A model generated the notes under the pieces. It was not told where the DNA came from and did no database searches. It worked only from the letters and a program-made list of their open reading frames with translations. DNA of 64,000 nt, taken from assembly GCA_033220425.1 (NCBI GenBank), contig CM065652.1, positions 3,348,001 to 3,412,000 of the forward strand. Direction: 5' to 3'. The position numbers and the translations under genes are program-made. Of this stretch, positions 54,368 through 64,000 are shown piece by piece; the first letter of the stretch is position 1, and each line of letters opens with the position of its first letter. The stretch is from Lepraria neglecta (taxonomy: Eukaryota > Ascomycota > Lecanoromycetes > Lecanorales > Stereocaulaceae).

Positions 54368-56635
54368 CTAAATCCTAACACTATCCTCCCACCAATCCAA
54401 CTCAAGCCCACACTCCTTCACGATCTTCCTCCTCTCACCCTCCAACCAATCTCCCGCCTTCTCAACAACCAACTCCCATACCTTCTCTTCCTCCACCGCA
54501 ATCAACTCCAGCCAACGAACCACGTAAAGCGTAATCCATACCTTCCTCCGATCTGGATTCGTAGGGTCGGCATCAAAGAGGAAGAAGAAGGATGTGCAGA
54601 TGTTGAGGAGGGCGGGGAGGTATTCGGAGAAGGTCCAGTAGCCTGCGAAGTCTTGGAGGGAGATTAGGCGGATTACTTTTTAGGCGATGGGAAGGTCGTA
54701 GATGGCTTTGAGTTCTGCGGTGGGGGTTTGGAACCCGAGTTTTTCATTGTTGGGCTTGGATGAATTCGACGCTGACCCTAGCTCCCTTGGCCCAGAACGA
54801 GATGGGTGCGAGAGCCACGAAGATACGTCTATGGTTCTTTGGACTAACCCGCTGTCTTGAAAGACTCCACGCTTTACTTCTGGCATGGCACATTGGCTGT
54901 CTCCTGTGTCCTGGATGCGGTTGGCGAATGAGGAAGGTACTGAGCGGGTCTCAGGAGCTGGGCCGCGGGTCTGCCATGGTGGAGTGGACCTGGAGCTGCC
55001 TCGGCCACAAAAGCTGGAACCTCCTCGCCCGCCTCCAGGCTGGCCTCGACCTCGGGTCTGTGGGGTAGAATGGCCAGAAGGAGGATGACGTGATACGCAG
55101 CCGTAGAGGCCGGTGGCATCGGATTCATACTTGCTGATTTGCACCCAAGAGCATCGAATTTTTCGTCTTTACCACCGGTGCGTTCAATCGATCCACTTCT
55201 CTTAGATCCGGTTTTGGCCTTGCAAAGCGCCTTGTGGGTGCTTTCAGCAGCCCAAATCCCATGTCTTCATCGCTCTCACACTCTTCAGCCTCTTCTGCAC
55301 GTGACATTCCGTAGTCAGACTGGGTGCCTTCGAATTCCTTGTTTTTCTTGTCATTATCTGCAACAACAACGAAAGAGCAGAATTTCCCGGCTCCGATAAG
55401 TTTTGGACCGGAATCTCTAGCTTTAGGGGTCCCTGTGGTGATTTGCCACGTAGAACGACCGATTTTGGAGACTTGTGAGCAGATTCAGGAGACATGAGGA
55501 GGTAGGTTGTTGTTCTTGAGAAGGGGAAGAGAGGAGGTAGGGTGCATGGCGCCTGTAGTAGCTTTGGTGTTGTTACGTTCGGGAGGTCCGCGTAGTGGTC
55601 CACCTCACCACTGTCCTCCCACCATTGCACTTCGGTTATATCCCGTTCTTCCGTGTCGTTCCATAGCCTGCGTGAGTGATTCGTTGCTGTATGCTTTGCT
55701 CTTTGGCCATAGGAAAGAATGGGTGGAGCCGAAGGAGAGAATGTTGAACTTGACACCGACAGGCAGGGACTTCAGGAAAACTTCCAGAGCAGATTTCAGC
55801 GTCTGAATCGAAAATCATCTCTGGTCGATTAGGAGGAAGGGAGAATTTCGGGACCAGATCCACCATGAGTGCTCGTTAATTGCGAATGGCTGGATGAGTC
55901 TCTAGGAATGCTGTTGGGTTGCCGATGACCTTATTGGAGAATAGGAAGACGAAGTCTTTATCGAGCTGAGCATTTTCTAGGGCGATAGTAGCAGAGCCTC
56001 GGTACCATTTAGGATAGCCTTTGGTTTTCGACGTGTTTCCTATTGTAACAGCAACAGGGTGCGAGGGCGACTTGAGACTTTGTATTTGAGAAGTCTCTCC
56101 AACGTCAACGTCGACTGTAATACTAATACCGCCTTCCTCTTGACACCGTACTCTCCCGAGCGCCTCAGGTACGTCGCCATACCGGGGCACAATCTTCGTA
56201 GGCAAGGTCCATCGCATACCATCGACTTCAGCATCATGCTTAAGCTCGCCAACATACGTGATTTCCACCAAACCCTTGCCACCTGCAGGTATATTACCAA
56301 GATTCGTACTGAAAGCATCTGATGCTTCGGGCAGCTGCTCGAGAAGGCCAGCTGTCTCTCCACGAGCGACTGCTTTGTTGTAAGTGGCTTTCGCTCATTT
56401 CTTTTCTTTGACGATTCCCCGGAGGGTGCGGTCACCGATTTGGCATCTGAAGCCTACGACGCTGACACCATCGAAAAGGGAGAAGGTGTAGACGCATTCT
56501 TGATGGTTTCTTTAGAGGGGTTGCTGAAAGTTTGCTTCAGAGTCGTCTCGGATGTGGTTCGAAGGCTTGTGGTATGCGCTTGGAGTTTCACTTGTGGGAG
56601 GTTATGCTTCTTCCAGCCAACTTGATAGTAGCATC
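54368..56635 (-). pseudogene. VIT/von Willebrand factor A domain protein, decayed
   Basis: Pieces in family order: GCYYQVGWKKHNLPQVKLQA and TTLKQTFSNPSKETIKNA (start of the VIT domain), VYTFSLFDGVSVVGFRCQIG, KATYNKAVARGETAGLLEQL, VEITYVGELKHDAEVDGMRW, LVPKFSLPPNRPEMIF (entry to the VWA domain), KSALEVFLKSLPVGVKFNIL then SFGSTHSFLWPKSKAYSNES, ESDEDMGFGLL, and a C-terminal helix region VWITLYVVRWLELIAVEEEK. The metal-binding DxSxS segment that should follow MIF is gone, through a deletion with a frame change. Also seen: a shift before VYTF, a TGA after KEKK and a TAA before KVIRLISLQD. Intact relatives are common cytosolic fungal proteins of unknown function. No working copy in the window. Confidence 0.65.
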
Positions 56636-57597
56636 CACGCTCGTAGAGCGACGGTTAGTTGGTCCAGTGAGACACTATGGATTGAGTTTTGTAAGATTTT
56701 AAGACTTATGTTTTGAGGTTCCGAATGTTTAAAGATGAATGATCTTGATCTTTGGTGGGCTTGATTTGTTATGCTGATGCGTGGTGAGTAAAGATGCAAT
56801 CGTAGAGCTGGAGAATGCAAGAACTTTATAGCAAGGATTTAATTCGGAATACTGCAAAGCATATGAAATGGAGCACGCTTGGCATAGCAATGACTCAGAA
56901 CGCGCGAACTAATGGCTGAAAATTTAGGAAGCATAGAGTGCTTCTCAAAAAAGCTCAATCAAAACTAAGATTCCAGGCACCATTTCCAAGACTTCATGTG
57001 CAGTGGGTACCTACAGTAGAGACGGTCGTGCGAAGCACCTGTCAAGCCTTATAGACAAACCTTTCGGTAGAGCTTGAGCTCCGAAATTGGTAGCCTTTGC
57101 AATGAAAATGGCTTGCCGGTAAGGCGTTTTGCTGAAATCTTGTGTAGTCTTCAGCCTTGCCTTTTCAGACCCGCCAAGGCATGTCTTGCGCATGATTCTG
57201 GCTGGGGACAGTCTTAGGCAGTAACAGCAATTTTGTCGTGCCATACTCAGCCAAGGGCATCTAGCTAGTCTCAGTACCATGAGATATGTCATGTGTAGAG
57301 AAGTATCCGACTCAGTCGATGAATCATAGGTCAAGACTCGCTCGCTGGAGGTTAGCCAGTTCGTCAGCGCCTTTCATATCTCTGGGCATTCAATTCTGAA
57401 CAATACGGATGGAATCTTGGATTAACAAATTATTTTTCGTGATCTCGTTCACTACTGTCACAAATATCAATCTCAATTTCTTCCCTTCATAAAAAATCAT
57501 TGATTTCTGTTAGCCCCAAGGCTTTCAACATAAGCAAAGCACTAGTCGGGCGTCTGAAGGGCAATACCTTAAGGTCTCACCCCGGTCGTATTATCGA
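56636..57597. other. Intergenic, no supported gene
   Basis: Upstream flank of the VIT/VWA fossil and 3' flank of the LURP-one-like gene. The minus frame at 57011-57334 has no features. Confidence 0.4.
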
Positions 57598-58395
57598 CTA
57601 CTTGTCATTCTCCTTCTCATCCAAGCACACACATAGGGCTGCAATCATCGTAAGGTCCACGTTCGGTGCAACATGCACGAAATACTGCGTCATTTAGTAC
57701 TGGCCCATCAACATCACAAGGAAACATACAGTGTCCTTGTCAGCAAAAATCTCCCTCATGTTGAAGAAACTCCGCGAGATATGGGCGACGGGCTGGCCTC
57801 CAAAGGTGATGTTTGCAGACCGATCGAACCAATCACCACGGACATCTAGCTCGACTTCGTGGCCGTCGGAAGCGTTCTTGAAATAGACGCTGGACTTGGA
57901 AGCAAGTACTACCGCATTGTTAGATCATGATAGGGAGATGTCCATGACAGCTCTAGGGGAGTCGCATATTCACTGACATGAAAATTCGCCTTTGACGACA
58001 AAGAGATCCTTGCCATTGGGTGCTTCAGCATGAAAGCTCCTGTGGATTGTGAAATGCTTGTTCTTCAGGGCGAATAGCTCATTGCCCTGGATGTCGGTAA
58101 AGACTATAGGGATGCAAATTAGCTATAGCTCATACTATGAAGCTGCTCATTCATGTAGATCCGGGAAGAACATTATTGCAAGAGCGGTTTCTACCTGTGA
58201 CTTACTTTTCTTGTCACTGAGAGACAACACCTTGCCCTTGCATTTGCAAACCTCAAGCCCAGCAACTGTCTTGACGGTAAAGTCATCGCCGGTCAGAGAG
58301 AAGGCTTTCTCTTTCATGTGAAGGGTCACAGGCTCCGGATGGCATTGCGATAGGAGCGGTCCGAGAGGTGGGTTGAAAGCTGCAAGCGGCGACAT
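57598..58395 (-). CDS. LURP-one-related/tubby C-terminal-like domain protein
   Basis: Exons 58395-58206, 58103-57978, 57908-57730 and 57684-57598 join in phase to 193 residues. The whole protein is one LURP-one/tubby-like beta-barrel: LHMKEKAFSLTGDDFTVKTV followed by AGLEVCKCKGKVLSLSDKK, FTDIQGNELFALKNKHFTIH, VYFKNASDGHEVELDVRGDW, NITFGGQPVAHISRSFFNMR and a last segment YFVHVAPNVDLTMIAALCVC. The length agrees with the family (about 190-210 residues). In plants, LURP-one is linked to defence; in mammals scramblases share the fold; the fungal role is unknown. The initiator MSPLAAFNPPLGPLL is followed by a Pro-rich lead-in typical of fungal members. No signal peptide. Confidence 0.85.
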
Positions 58396-59055
58396 TTTTG
58401 AAAAGAGAGTTCTTTGCAGAGACTGTAATGAGTTACTTAGGAGCTGTGCGTTAAAGATGGTTGTTTGTCTTTAAAGGCCGAGTGGTTGGCGCCAAGACTT
58501 AGTAAAGCCACTAGTCCAATCTGGGTGTAGTCTGCCAAGCCACCGGTGCTGACTCATCCATTTTATTTCCAACGACCCAAATTTTTTTCCCTGGGCGCCC
58601 AATAGCCAGAATTTGAAATCCTCTCAATCTGGCTTAGTGTGATATCTGTTAGTAGTCACCAAACAGCACAAAGAGCTCTCGAATACTAGACACATTTGCC
58701 TGGAGAGCTCACCATACATCCGGTGGCTACGTGCGGCTGAATCTCGCGCTACGGAAAGTCCACCTCTTTAGGCTTAGCTCGTGCCGTGCATTTCGCTTGC
58801 GAGTACGAAAGCGAAACGTTTAGATGCAGGCTTAATGGGTAATCATGAGGATGTCATCGTTTTAGGCGGAGGGGGAATGGTATAAAGAGTCAGATGTTCG
58901 CTGTTCTGGCATTCTCTCATCAATATTCGACCCTGCAAGTCTTACGCGTGCTTTGATCTCAAGTCCTTTTTAGAACTGATAAGGTAGGATATTCACCTTA
59001 ATTCTCTCTATATACTCCCACTACCTATGCCATCTCCTCTTCCTCAGTTCTCACA
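58396..59055. other. Divergent promoter region with repeat copy A
   Basis: Lies between the LURP-one-like gene (minus) and the RTA1-like gene (plus). Holds repeat copy A (58506-58735), listed separately; the last 150 bp before 59056 are CT-rich as in many fungal promoters. Confidence 0.45.
58506..58735 (+). repeat. Direct repeat copy A
   Basis: Shares ACTAGTCCAA, TAGTCTGCCAAGC, a GGCGCCCAAtAGCCAGA-type block, CCTCTCAATCTGGCTTAGT and CACCATACATCC, in this order, with copy B at 60423-60750. Diverged by point changes and small gaps. Confidence 0.6.
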
Positions 59056-60165
59056 ATGTCCCCACCTACATCCTTCAATCCCAACACGCACGGCTACATC
59101 ACGTACGGCCCCCTCGCCAACTGCACCCTCGCTCTCTGCAACCCCCTCTACAGCGTCTATGAATACCGCCCTTCCATCTCCGCCAACGCAATTTTTCTTG
59201 CCCTTTTCGGGCTCGCGATGATCATTCACATCATCTTAGGACTCAAATGGCGGACATGGGCATTCGTGTTCGCCATGTTCTGGGGTTGCATAGCAGAGAT
59301 GATTGGGTATGGTGGGAGGATCATGCTGTGGGAGGACCCCTTTAGCTTTACAGGATTCTTAATGCAAATTAGTGAGTGCTCCCCTAGACTGGTTTTCTCA
59401 GCCGAGGATAGAAGGGATAAATGATAATCAATCATAGTTTGCATAACACTTGGGCCAACGTGGTTCACTGCTGCTGTCTATCTGACGCTGTCGAAGATGT
59501 GAGTATAATTAGTTAGCCCTGCTCGAGTCTCTGATAGCTGACCGTGCATAGTGTCGTCTATCTTGGCCCCGAGTATTCCCGCTTTTCGCCAAAATTCTAC
59601 TACTGGGTCTTTATCCCCTGCGATATACTTTCCCTGATCCTGCAAGCCGTAGGAGGCGCCCTGTCTTCTACATCTTCTGGGGGAAGCAAGACAGCTGTCG
59701 ATGTCTCCATTGCCGGTCTCTCCTTCCAAGTCTTTACGCTCGTGGTCTTCATCTCGCTCGCATTGGAATTTGGCATCAGATATTCGCGAGCTCAACGCAC
59801 GGATAGCAAGACACCTTTACCGGCATCATTCAAGATATTTGCTGGTTTCCTGTCTTTGGCTATTATACTTATCTTAATTCGGTGTGCATATCGTATTGAT
59901 GAACTGAGTAATGGGTATAATGGGCCGCTGATACATAATGAGGGATTATTTATTGGGCTTGAGGGAGTGTAGGTACTACCTGAACTGTTGAGCTTCATTT
60001 CCTGACAACGTCTATAGTATGGTTATCGTTGCAGTCTTCTGCCTCATGATTGCACACCCAGGCCCAGTGTTTGCCAGGGTGGAATCTGATGGGCGTATGA
60101 ATGCTTTGGGGGAGCCAAAGGTCAACTTCGATAGTGAGCCACCGTTCGCACAGGAGACCGTATGA
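59056..60165 (+). CDS. RTA1-like seven-helix lipid transporter/exporter
   Basis: Exons 59056-59371, 59438-59498, 59552-59968 and 60018-60165 join in phase to 313 residues. RTA1-family proteins are fungal plasma-membrane proteins with seven helices; yeast members Rsb1 and Rta1 act in sphingoid-base export and sterol-linked resistance. Seven hydrophobic segments are visible: NAIFLALFGLAMIIHIILGL, AFVFAMFWGCIAEMIGYGG, FTGFLMQIICITLGPTWFTA, FIPCDILSLILQAVGGALSS, VSIAGLSFQVFTLVVFISLA, FKIFAGFLSLAIILILIRCA and VMVIVAVFCLMIAHPGPVFA. Family signatures present: EMIGYGGR, LGPTWFTAAVYL, FIPCDILSLILQAVGG, RCAYRIDEL and IAHPG. The start MSPPTSFNPNTHGYITYGPL, with Cys and Asn sites before helix 1, fits an external N-terminus. 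Substrate unknown. Flanked by two direct repeats. Confidence 0.9.
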
Positions 60166-61075
60166 ACAGTACACTATAGAAGGTAAACGAATGTGTGTTA
60201 GAATAAAGACGCTAGATGGGATTTGTAACTTCAGCCCATGATATCGATAGCTTTGCTCGCTTGTGACCGTGTGACACAAAAAGCGGGAACACCGCTCTCT
60301 GCATGTAAACTCTTTGCAAAACGCCCCTCCATATCTGGAATTTCCCATGACCTTCCCCACTAGAGATTGAGGGTTCATCAAGCCAACGTGTCTAGTGTTC
60401 GAGACGTCTTCTGCTGTTTGGAAGCTACTAGTCCAAATTGACCATAGTCTGCCAAGCTACGGATGCTGATTCATTCAGTACAATTTTTGTCCCCTAAAGG
60501 GCCCCTAAGCCCGTCCTTGTCAGATCTCCGGGCGCGTTCAGGGTCGACTCCCTGACGGCTCCGAGTCCCACGTTGCATTCCATTTGTCCTATAACAAGCC
60601 AGGACGCCCAACAGCCAGACAATAGGAACCCCTCAATCTGGCTTAGTATGCCTGACTCAGTGGTCAACTCGAGAACATCGCAGCCAAATAGAACAAGACC
60701 TCTCGGTTACTGGACTCGTTGGCCTTCAGAGCCCACCATACATCCATGCACATCCACTCAGTTAGGTTCTTGGAGACCGAACCTCCATGTACATAGCCGT
60801 GTGTAAATGGCTCAGTTGCTGCTGGCTCATCTGGTAGAGGAGACCATCGTGCCTACAGGTTGTGAAGCTTACACTCGGTTCCGCAAGGCGCCAAATAACA
60901 AGGCTCGCGTTCGGCAGGTTGGCCAGATAACTCGGATAATCCCCCAACTCGACGTTCATTATTCCTGGTAGTAAGCAGTGAAGAGACAAAGAACTTGGAT
61001 CTGGGCCCCGAACACATTTTGGATCGTTACTCAGTGATCACATAGTTGGGTACAATCTTTGCAAATTAAACAGCC
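60166..61075. other. Intergenic with repeat copy B
   Basis: No gene. Contains repeat copy B (60423-60750), which has an extra GC-rich block of about 100 bp (60496-60597, with the palindrome-like GGGTCGACTCCC) not present in copy A. Confidence 0.45.
60423..60750 (+). repeat. Direct repeat copy B, with inner insertion
   Basis: Aligns in the same orientation with 58506-58735: ACTAGTCCAAATTG, TAGTCTGCCAAGCTACGGATG, GACGCCCAACAGCCAGA, CCTCAATCTGGCTTAGTATG and CACCATACATCCA. The two copies bracket the RTA1-like gene. Confidence 0.6.
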
Positions 61076-61366
61076 ATGGCACAAATTCGAGGGGCTCTCA
61101 TCCGGAAGATTTTGGAGCTAAGGAGTAAAAGTAATCAACAACATGTGCGGAGGTTGCCCTTCCGACACCCGAGCTATGCACATCATCCTCTCTTCTCACC
61201 AACTCACCCTGCCGCTATAGTCAGAGTGTCCCACTTTCCAGGGATGGCAGCACCTTTTGCGGCCCTGGCCCCGGAGATGAAGAGGGAGATTGCGAGTCAC
61301 ATTTCAGTGACGGACTCCAAAAATTTGCGTATGGTCTGCTCGACATGGGAGCCATTTCAATCGTAA
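61076..61366 (+). pseudogene. F-box gene fragment (N-terminal part only)
   Basis: After a basic leader the frame encodes APFAALAPEMKREIASHISV followed by TDSKNLRMVCSTWEPFQS, the first half of an F-box of the type that continues with a phenylalanine-glutamate-arginine segment in the two neighbouring genes. It stops at that point, 12 bp before the end of the oppositely oriented F-box gene at 61379. Probably a truncated duplicate. Confidence 0.5.
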
Positions 61367-61378
61367 GCTAGGGACAGT

Positions 61379-62523
61379 TTAGAAGCCGCTATCGCAGCAC
61401 CAACCCACATACTGCTTGCCATTACGCCTCAGTCGTTCCTTCAATACTTTCTCTAACGCCTCCAAAGCATCAGTATCAGCTCTCCATTCGCGGTTCGACT
61501 TCGAAATAAGCGCAGTGATTGACCCCTGACTGCCATTGCAAGAGGAGTCGAGATCCAAGAATTGCGCGTAACGACGCTCGGTGATTGGCGTCTCCATCTG
61601 CGCATAATTGTGAATATCGTAGTCATACTCTGGCTTCGGTTCCCCACCAGAGGGATCGATCTTGACTAGACTCGTGTTCCTCATGCGGAAGACCTCCAAT
61701 TTTGTCATCTCTTACGTTATCCTGTTCAACAAATCGGCCCATCGCCGAGCATGGAACATCACTATACGCCTTCCGCTTTTAGGATCTCTTTGATACATGA
61801 CTCGAGCCTCATCACCATATTCAATGTCTTCATCAAAGAAGTCCATACCGAAGAGGATTCGACAGTCCCATAGGTACAGCTTTGTTATGCTCTGCGCATG
61901 TTCCAATATCCGTTCGAATTGATAGCGAAGCCCAAAAGTGTATTTCCCCAAGACAAGAAGTTGTAAATTCGGAAGGTGAACATTACCAAAATCCACGATG
62001 GGGGAATATCCCCAGAAGGTTCTGCACTGAAAGCGTTCGAGGGGGTATCGGTGGATGAGTGCGGTCAATCCAATCTCGAGTCAAGGCATCTAGGATACAT
62101 TTCTGCATAGATCGACACTGTCCGAACGTCAGCCAGCTTGTTGGCGCGCTAAAGCGTATGTCAGCCTTGTTGAGCTGCTTGAAACGGAGACATTGGGTAA
62201 GGGCGAGGTCGGCAGGTCCTAGCGCACATGAACTCTACCACTCTATTAGTTCGAAAGTTGAATGCGGCAACTTGAGGACTTACAGCATATGACGTGTCAA
62301 GCATCACTTCACGAATGAATGGTCTGAGTCGAGATGAGAATACTATCCGTCTGAGCGATCGAGGGCTGTCAGGCTTAAGCGTTATCCGTTCAAAGACACA
62401 TTTTTTGGCAAGCTGCTCCCATGTTGAGGATATCAGGAGAAGCTGTCGGGCATCTGTTGGTGGGACGTGGTTAATGATCATTTCTTTGATCTTTGTTGGC
62501 AAGGTCCCGAGAGAGGGTGTCAT
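61379..62523 (-). pseudogene. F-box protein gene with one shift and one stop
   Basis: From ATG 62523: LGTLPTKIKEMIINHVPPTD, ARQLLLISSTWEQLAKKCVF, ERITLKPDSPRSLRRIV and FIREVMLDTSYA. After a GTAAGT intron with GGTAG acceptor the frame resumes with SCALGPADLALTQCLRFKQL and LTFGQCRSMQKCILDALTRD. A one-base frame change follows near 62073, then LTALIHRYPLERFQCRTFWG, LPNLQLLVLGKYTFGLRYQF and LYLWDCRILFG. An in-frame TAA after LLNRIT (61709-61711) interrupts; the rest, MTKLEVFRMRNTSLVKIDPS to WCCDSGF, continues in frame to 61379. The N-terminal F-box would bind Skp1 in an SCF ubiquitin ligase; the rest would hold substrates. With two clean lesions in otherwise coherent text this is a recent pseudogene. 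Confidence 0.7.
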
Positions 62524-63048
62524 TTTTCCTTGCTGATAGTGTCAATACTTCAGGGGCTCAGCCTTCGCTGTGTTGAGAAGATTGAGACTTGGAAATGAAT
62601 ATGATTCATCCTGGGTGTTACGCTCCACGAGTCCAGTGAATGTGTCACACAAAAGGTCATCTGCCTTTCTCAGCGCATTCCTGAGACCAGGTTTGACAGC
62701 ACGTACGACGACTATTCGAGAGTAGAAGAAGTCGAGAAGCGCTCTGAGGCACTGTATCACAAACTTTCTGTGGAATATAGCTGGGGTGCGCGGCCATGAC
62801 TTCAAGTGTCACGAGTGTAAGCAAGTAACGCATTGGTGGATATTTGTTTGCGTCAACATTGTAATACTTCGAGCGGCTGCGGCCGTGTAAAATGGTGACA
62901 CGATACTGGAAAGGACATCTTTAGGATGTAAGCACAGTTTGAGATTACAAGGGCAGCCAGGTTGAGTCTGACCTCTCGTGACGCACTTCGTTGGCACCTT
63001 AACACATGAGGGGTCCCAGCTCCTTTCTCTCACAGCCAGTGCCTATCC
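62524..63048. other. Intergenic between divergent F-box genes
   Basis: Short minus frames (62542-62805, 62809-63033) have no domain. Probably promoter sequence for the two flanking F-box genes. Confidence 0.35.
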
Positions 63049-64000
63049 GTGGTTTCCAACTTAGAGAATCCTAGACAACATTGCATAACACATGTGCAGT
63101 TACGTGGCGAACACATAACACAGCGGGGAATTTTCTTTATATTCCATGACTTCCCACACCCTAGAGTTGCACTTCCAAACTTCATTGCCACTGACAGGAA
63201 AAGTGTGGCGTCTCCTTTTCACAATGCACCTATAGAACTCAAGGAAGCGATTATCGACCACTTGCTGCCTCAAGAAGCCCGTGTACTCCGATTGGTCTCG
63301 TCAGAATGGAAGACGCTCGCTCACACGCGTATCTTCGAACGCGTTGCACTTCACCACAACTACGCCAGCGCCGGACGGCTCGAGAATATTTTGCTTTCTA
63401 CTCGTTCCAAACCATGTATTCGAGAGATCAAATTTGAGTCGAGAAAACTGGTAAGCTTCCACTTTCCAGAATCTATAAACAATCTAATCGATGCCAAGGA
63501 TGATCTTCTGAACGAGCTCCACGGGCAGGTGAACTATGTCCTTGCCTATTTTCTCCAGTCCAAGCAGCTTGAGGAAGTCGATATGCGCTTCACCAAGCCT
63601 GGGCATTTCGGTCTATTGGACCAGTCCCCTTTTTGGCAGAGGGATGCCCTCTCAATACTAGTCCGGGAATGGAACAAACCTGACAATTAGCCATTGCATC
63701 TCCGGTCACTCGCACTGCAGTATCTGCATCCTGAGTTTCAACGACCCTGCTTCGCTACTCTTATGCCTGTTGATAGGCATGATCATCCCTCGGAAGAGAC
63801 AATACGAGACGATCAAGAGACAAGATCTCGTGTTGAGCTTCTGCTAAGCCGCTTTGAGGCACTCAAATTTCATATGTGGTCTCCAAATTCCAGCTCCGGT
63901 GCCGACTTAATAGGTGAAATTTAGACCGAAGATGGGCTCAGAGGAGATCTCACGAATTCTATCAACACTTTCCTGGATGTTGGATAGCACCGACCAAGTC
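63049..64000 (+). pseudogene. F-box protein gene with three in-frame TAG codons, cut by right edge
   Basis: The F-box is NAPIELKEAIIDHLLPQEAR followed by VLRLVSSEWKTLAHTRIFER, then LENILLSTRSKPCIREIKFE, LNELHGQVNYVLAYFLQSKQ and FWQRDALSILVREWNKPDN. The same frame then meets TAG at 63688-63690, continues as LHLRSLALQYLHPEFQRPCF and VELLLSRFEALKFHMWSPNS, meets TAG at 63922-63924, and again TAG at 63985-63987. All three stops are TAG, the codon expected when CAG is changed by C-to-T mutation (RIP-like). The start is unclear: a CTGACAG acceptor at about 63199 suggests an upstream exon. Domain order matches the neighbouring F-box gene. Confidence 0.6.

Overview
This window is nuclear DNA from a filamentous ascomycete (Pezizomycotina). 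Genes are split by short introns of about 40 to 60 bp with GTRNGY donors and CTNAC branch sites. The families present are characteristic of these fungi: a SesB-NACHT-WD40 NOD-like receptor, RTA1-like and apple-like secreted proteins, and expanded F-box, STE20-like kinase and PD-(D/E)XK-like families. The class is not certain; the multicopy families would fit Dothideomycetes or Leotiomycetes (inference). The first-pass gene models were rebuilt exon by exon, and reading-frame phase was checked across each intron where exon positions are given.

Layout. 0-11 kb is gene-poor and full of fossils: an incomplete gene at the left edge, a truncated Sgf73/SCA7-like gene, one apparently intact hemerythrin-like gene, an ankyrin fragment, a decayed PD-(D/E)XK-like gene, a decayed STE20-like kinase, a minisatellite-like repeat patch, and a decayed DUF3435/FluG tyrosine recombinase (the family that includes Starship captains). 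11-14.3 kb carries a secreted apple-like protein and a four-finger C2H2 transcription factor. 14.3-23 kb is mostly intergenic, with an F-box pseudogene and a tandem pair of very small membrane proteins. 23-29 kb is a large NOD-like receptor whose only clear lesion is one in-frame stop in the N-terminal lipase-like domain.

29-45 kb is a normal gene-rich stretch: a ketosamine-kinase-like protein, a HAD phosphatase with a one-base frame break in a G run, two members of one secreted family, a decayed beta-lactamase-like hydrolase, and the housekeeping divergent pair MRPL27 (mL41)/UTP14. It ends with a conserved fungal protein of the STAND-N-terminal-like type. 45-51 kb holds an interstitial telomere-like tract, a clean TA-flanked MITE, a second apple-like secreted protein, a small acidic protein and a long imperfect inverted-repeat element. 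50.8-53.4 kb is a DUF4139/MuiA-like gene with a conserved reading frame continuing past its stop codon.

54-64 kb contains a decayed VIT/VWA gene, a LURP-one/tubby-like gene and an RTA1-like transporter between two direct repeats. It finishes with a cluster of three broken F-box genes that runs off the right edge.

No operon-like pathway or biosynthetic cluster is visible. The coherent theme is an accessory, rapidly decaying part of the genome, with defence-type and F-box families, transposon remains and single nonsense changes, interrupted by a conserved core around 36-39 kb. I did not find a convincing new multi-gene system. The strongest leads are the receptor with one internal stop, the MuiA-like readthrough frame, and the recombinase fossil with its surrounding patchwork of gene pieces. 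No tRNA, rRNA or CRISPR was recognised.
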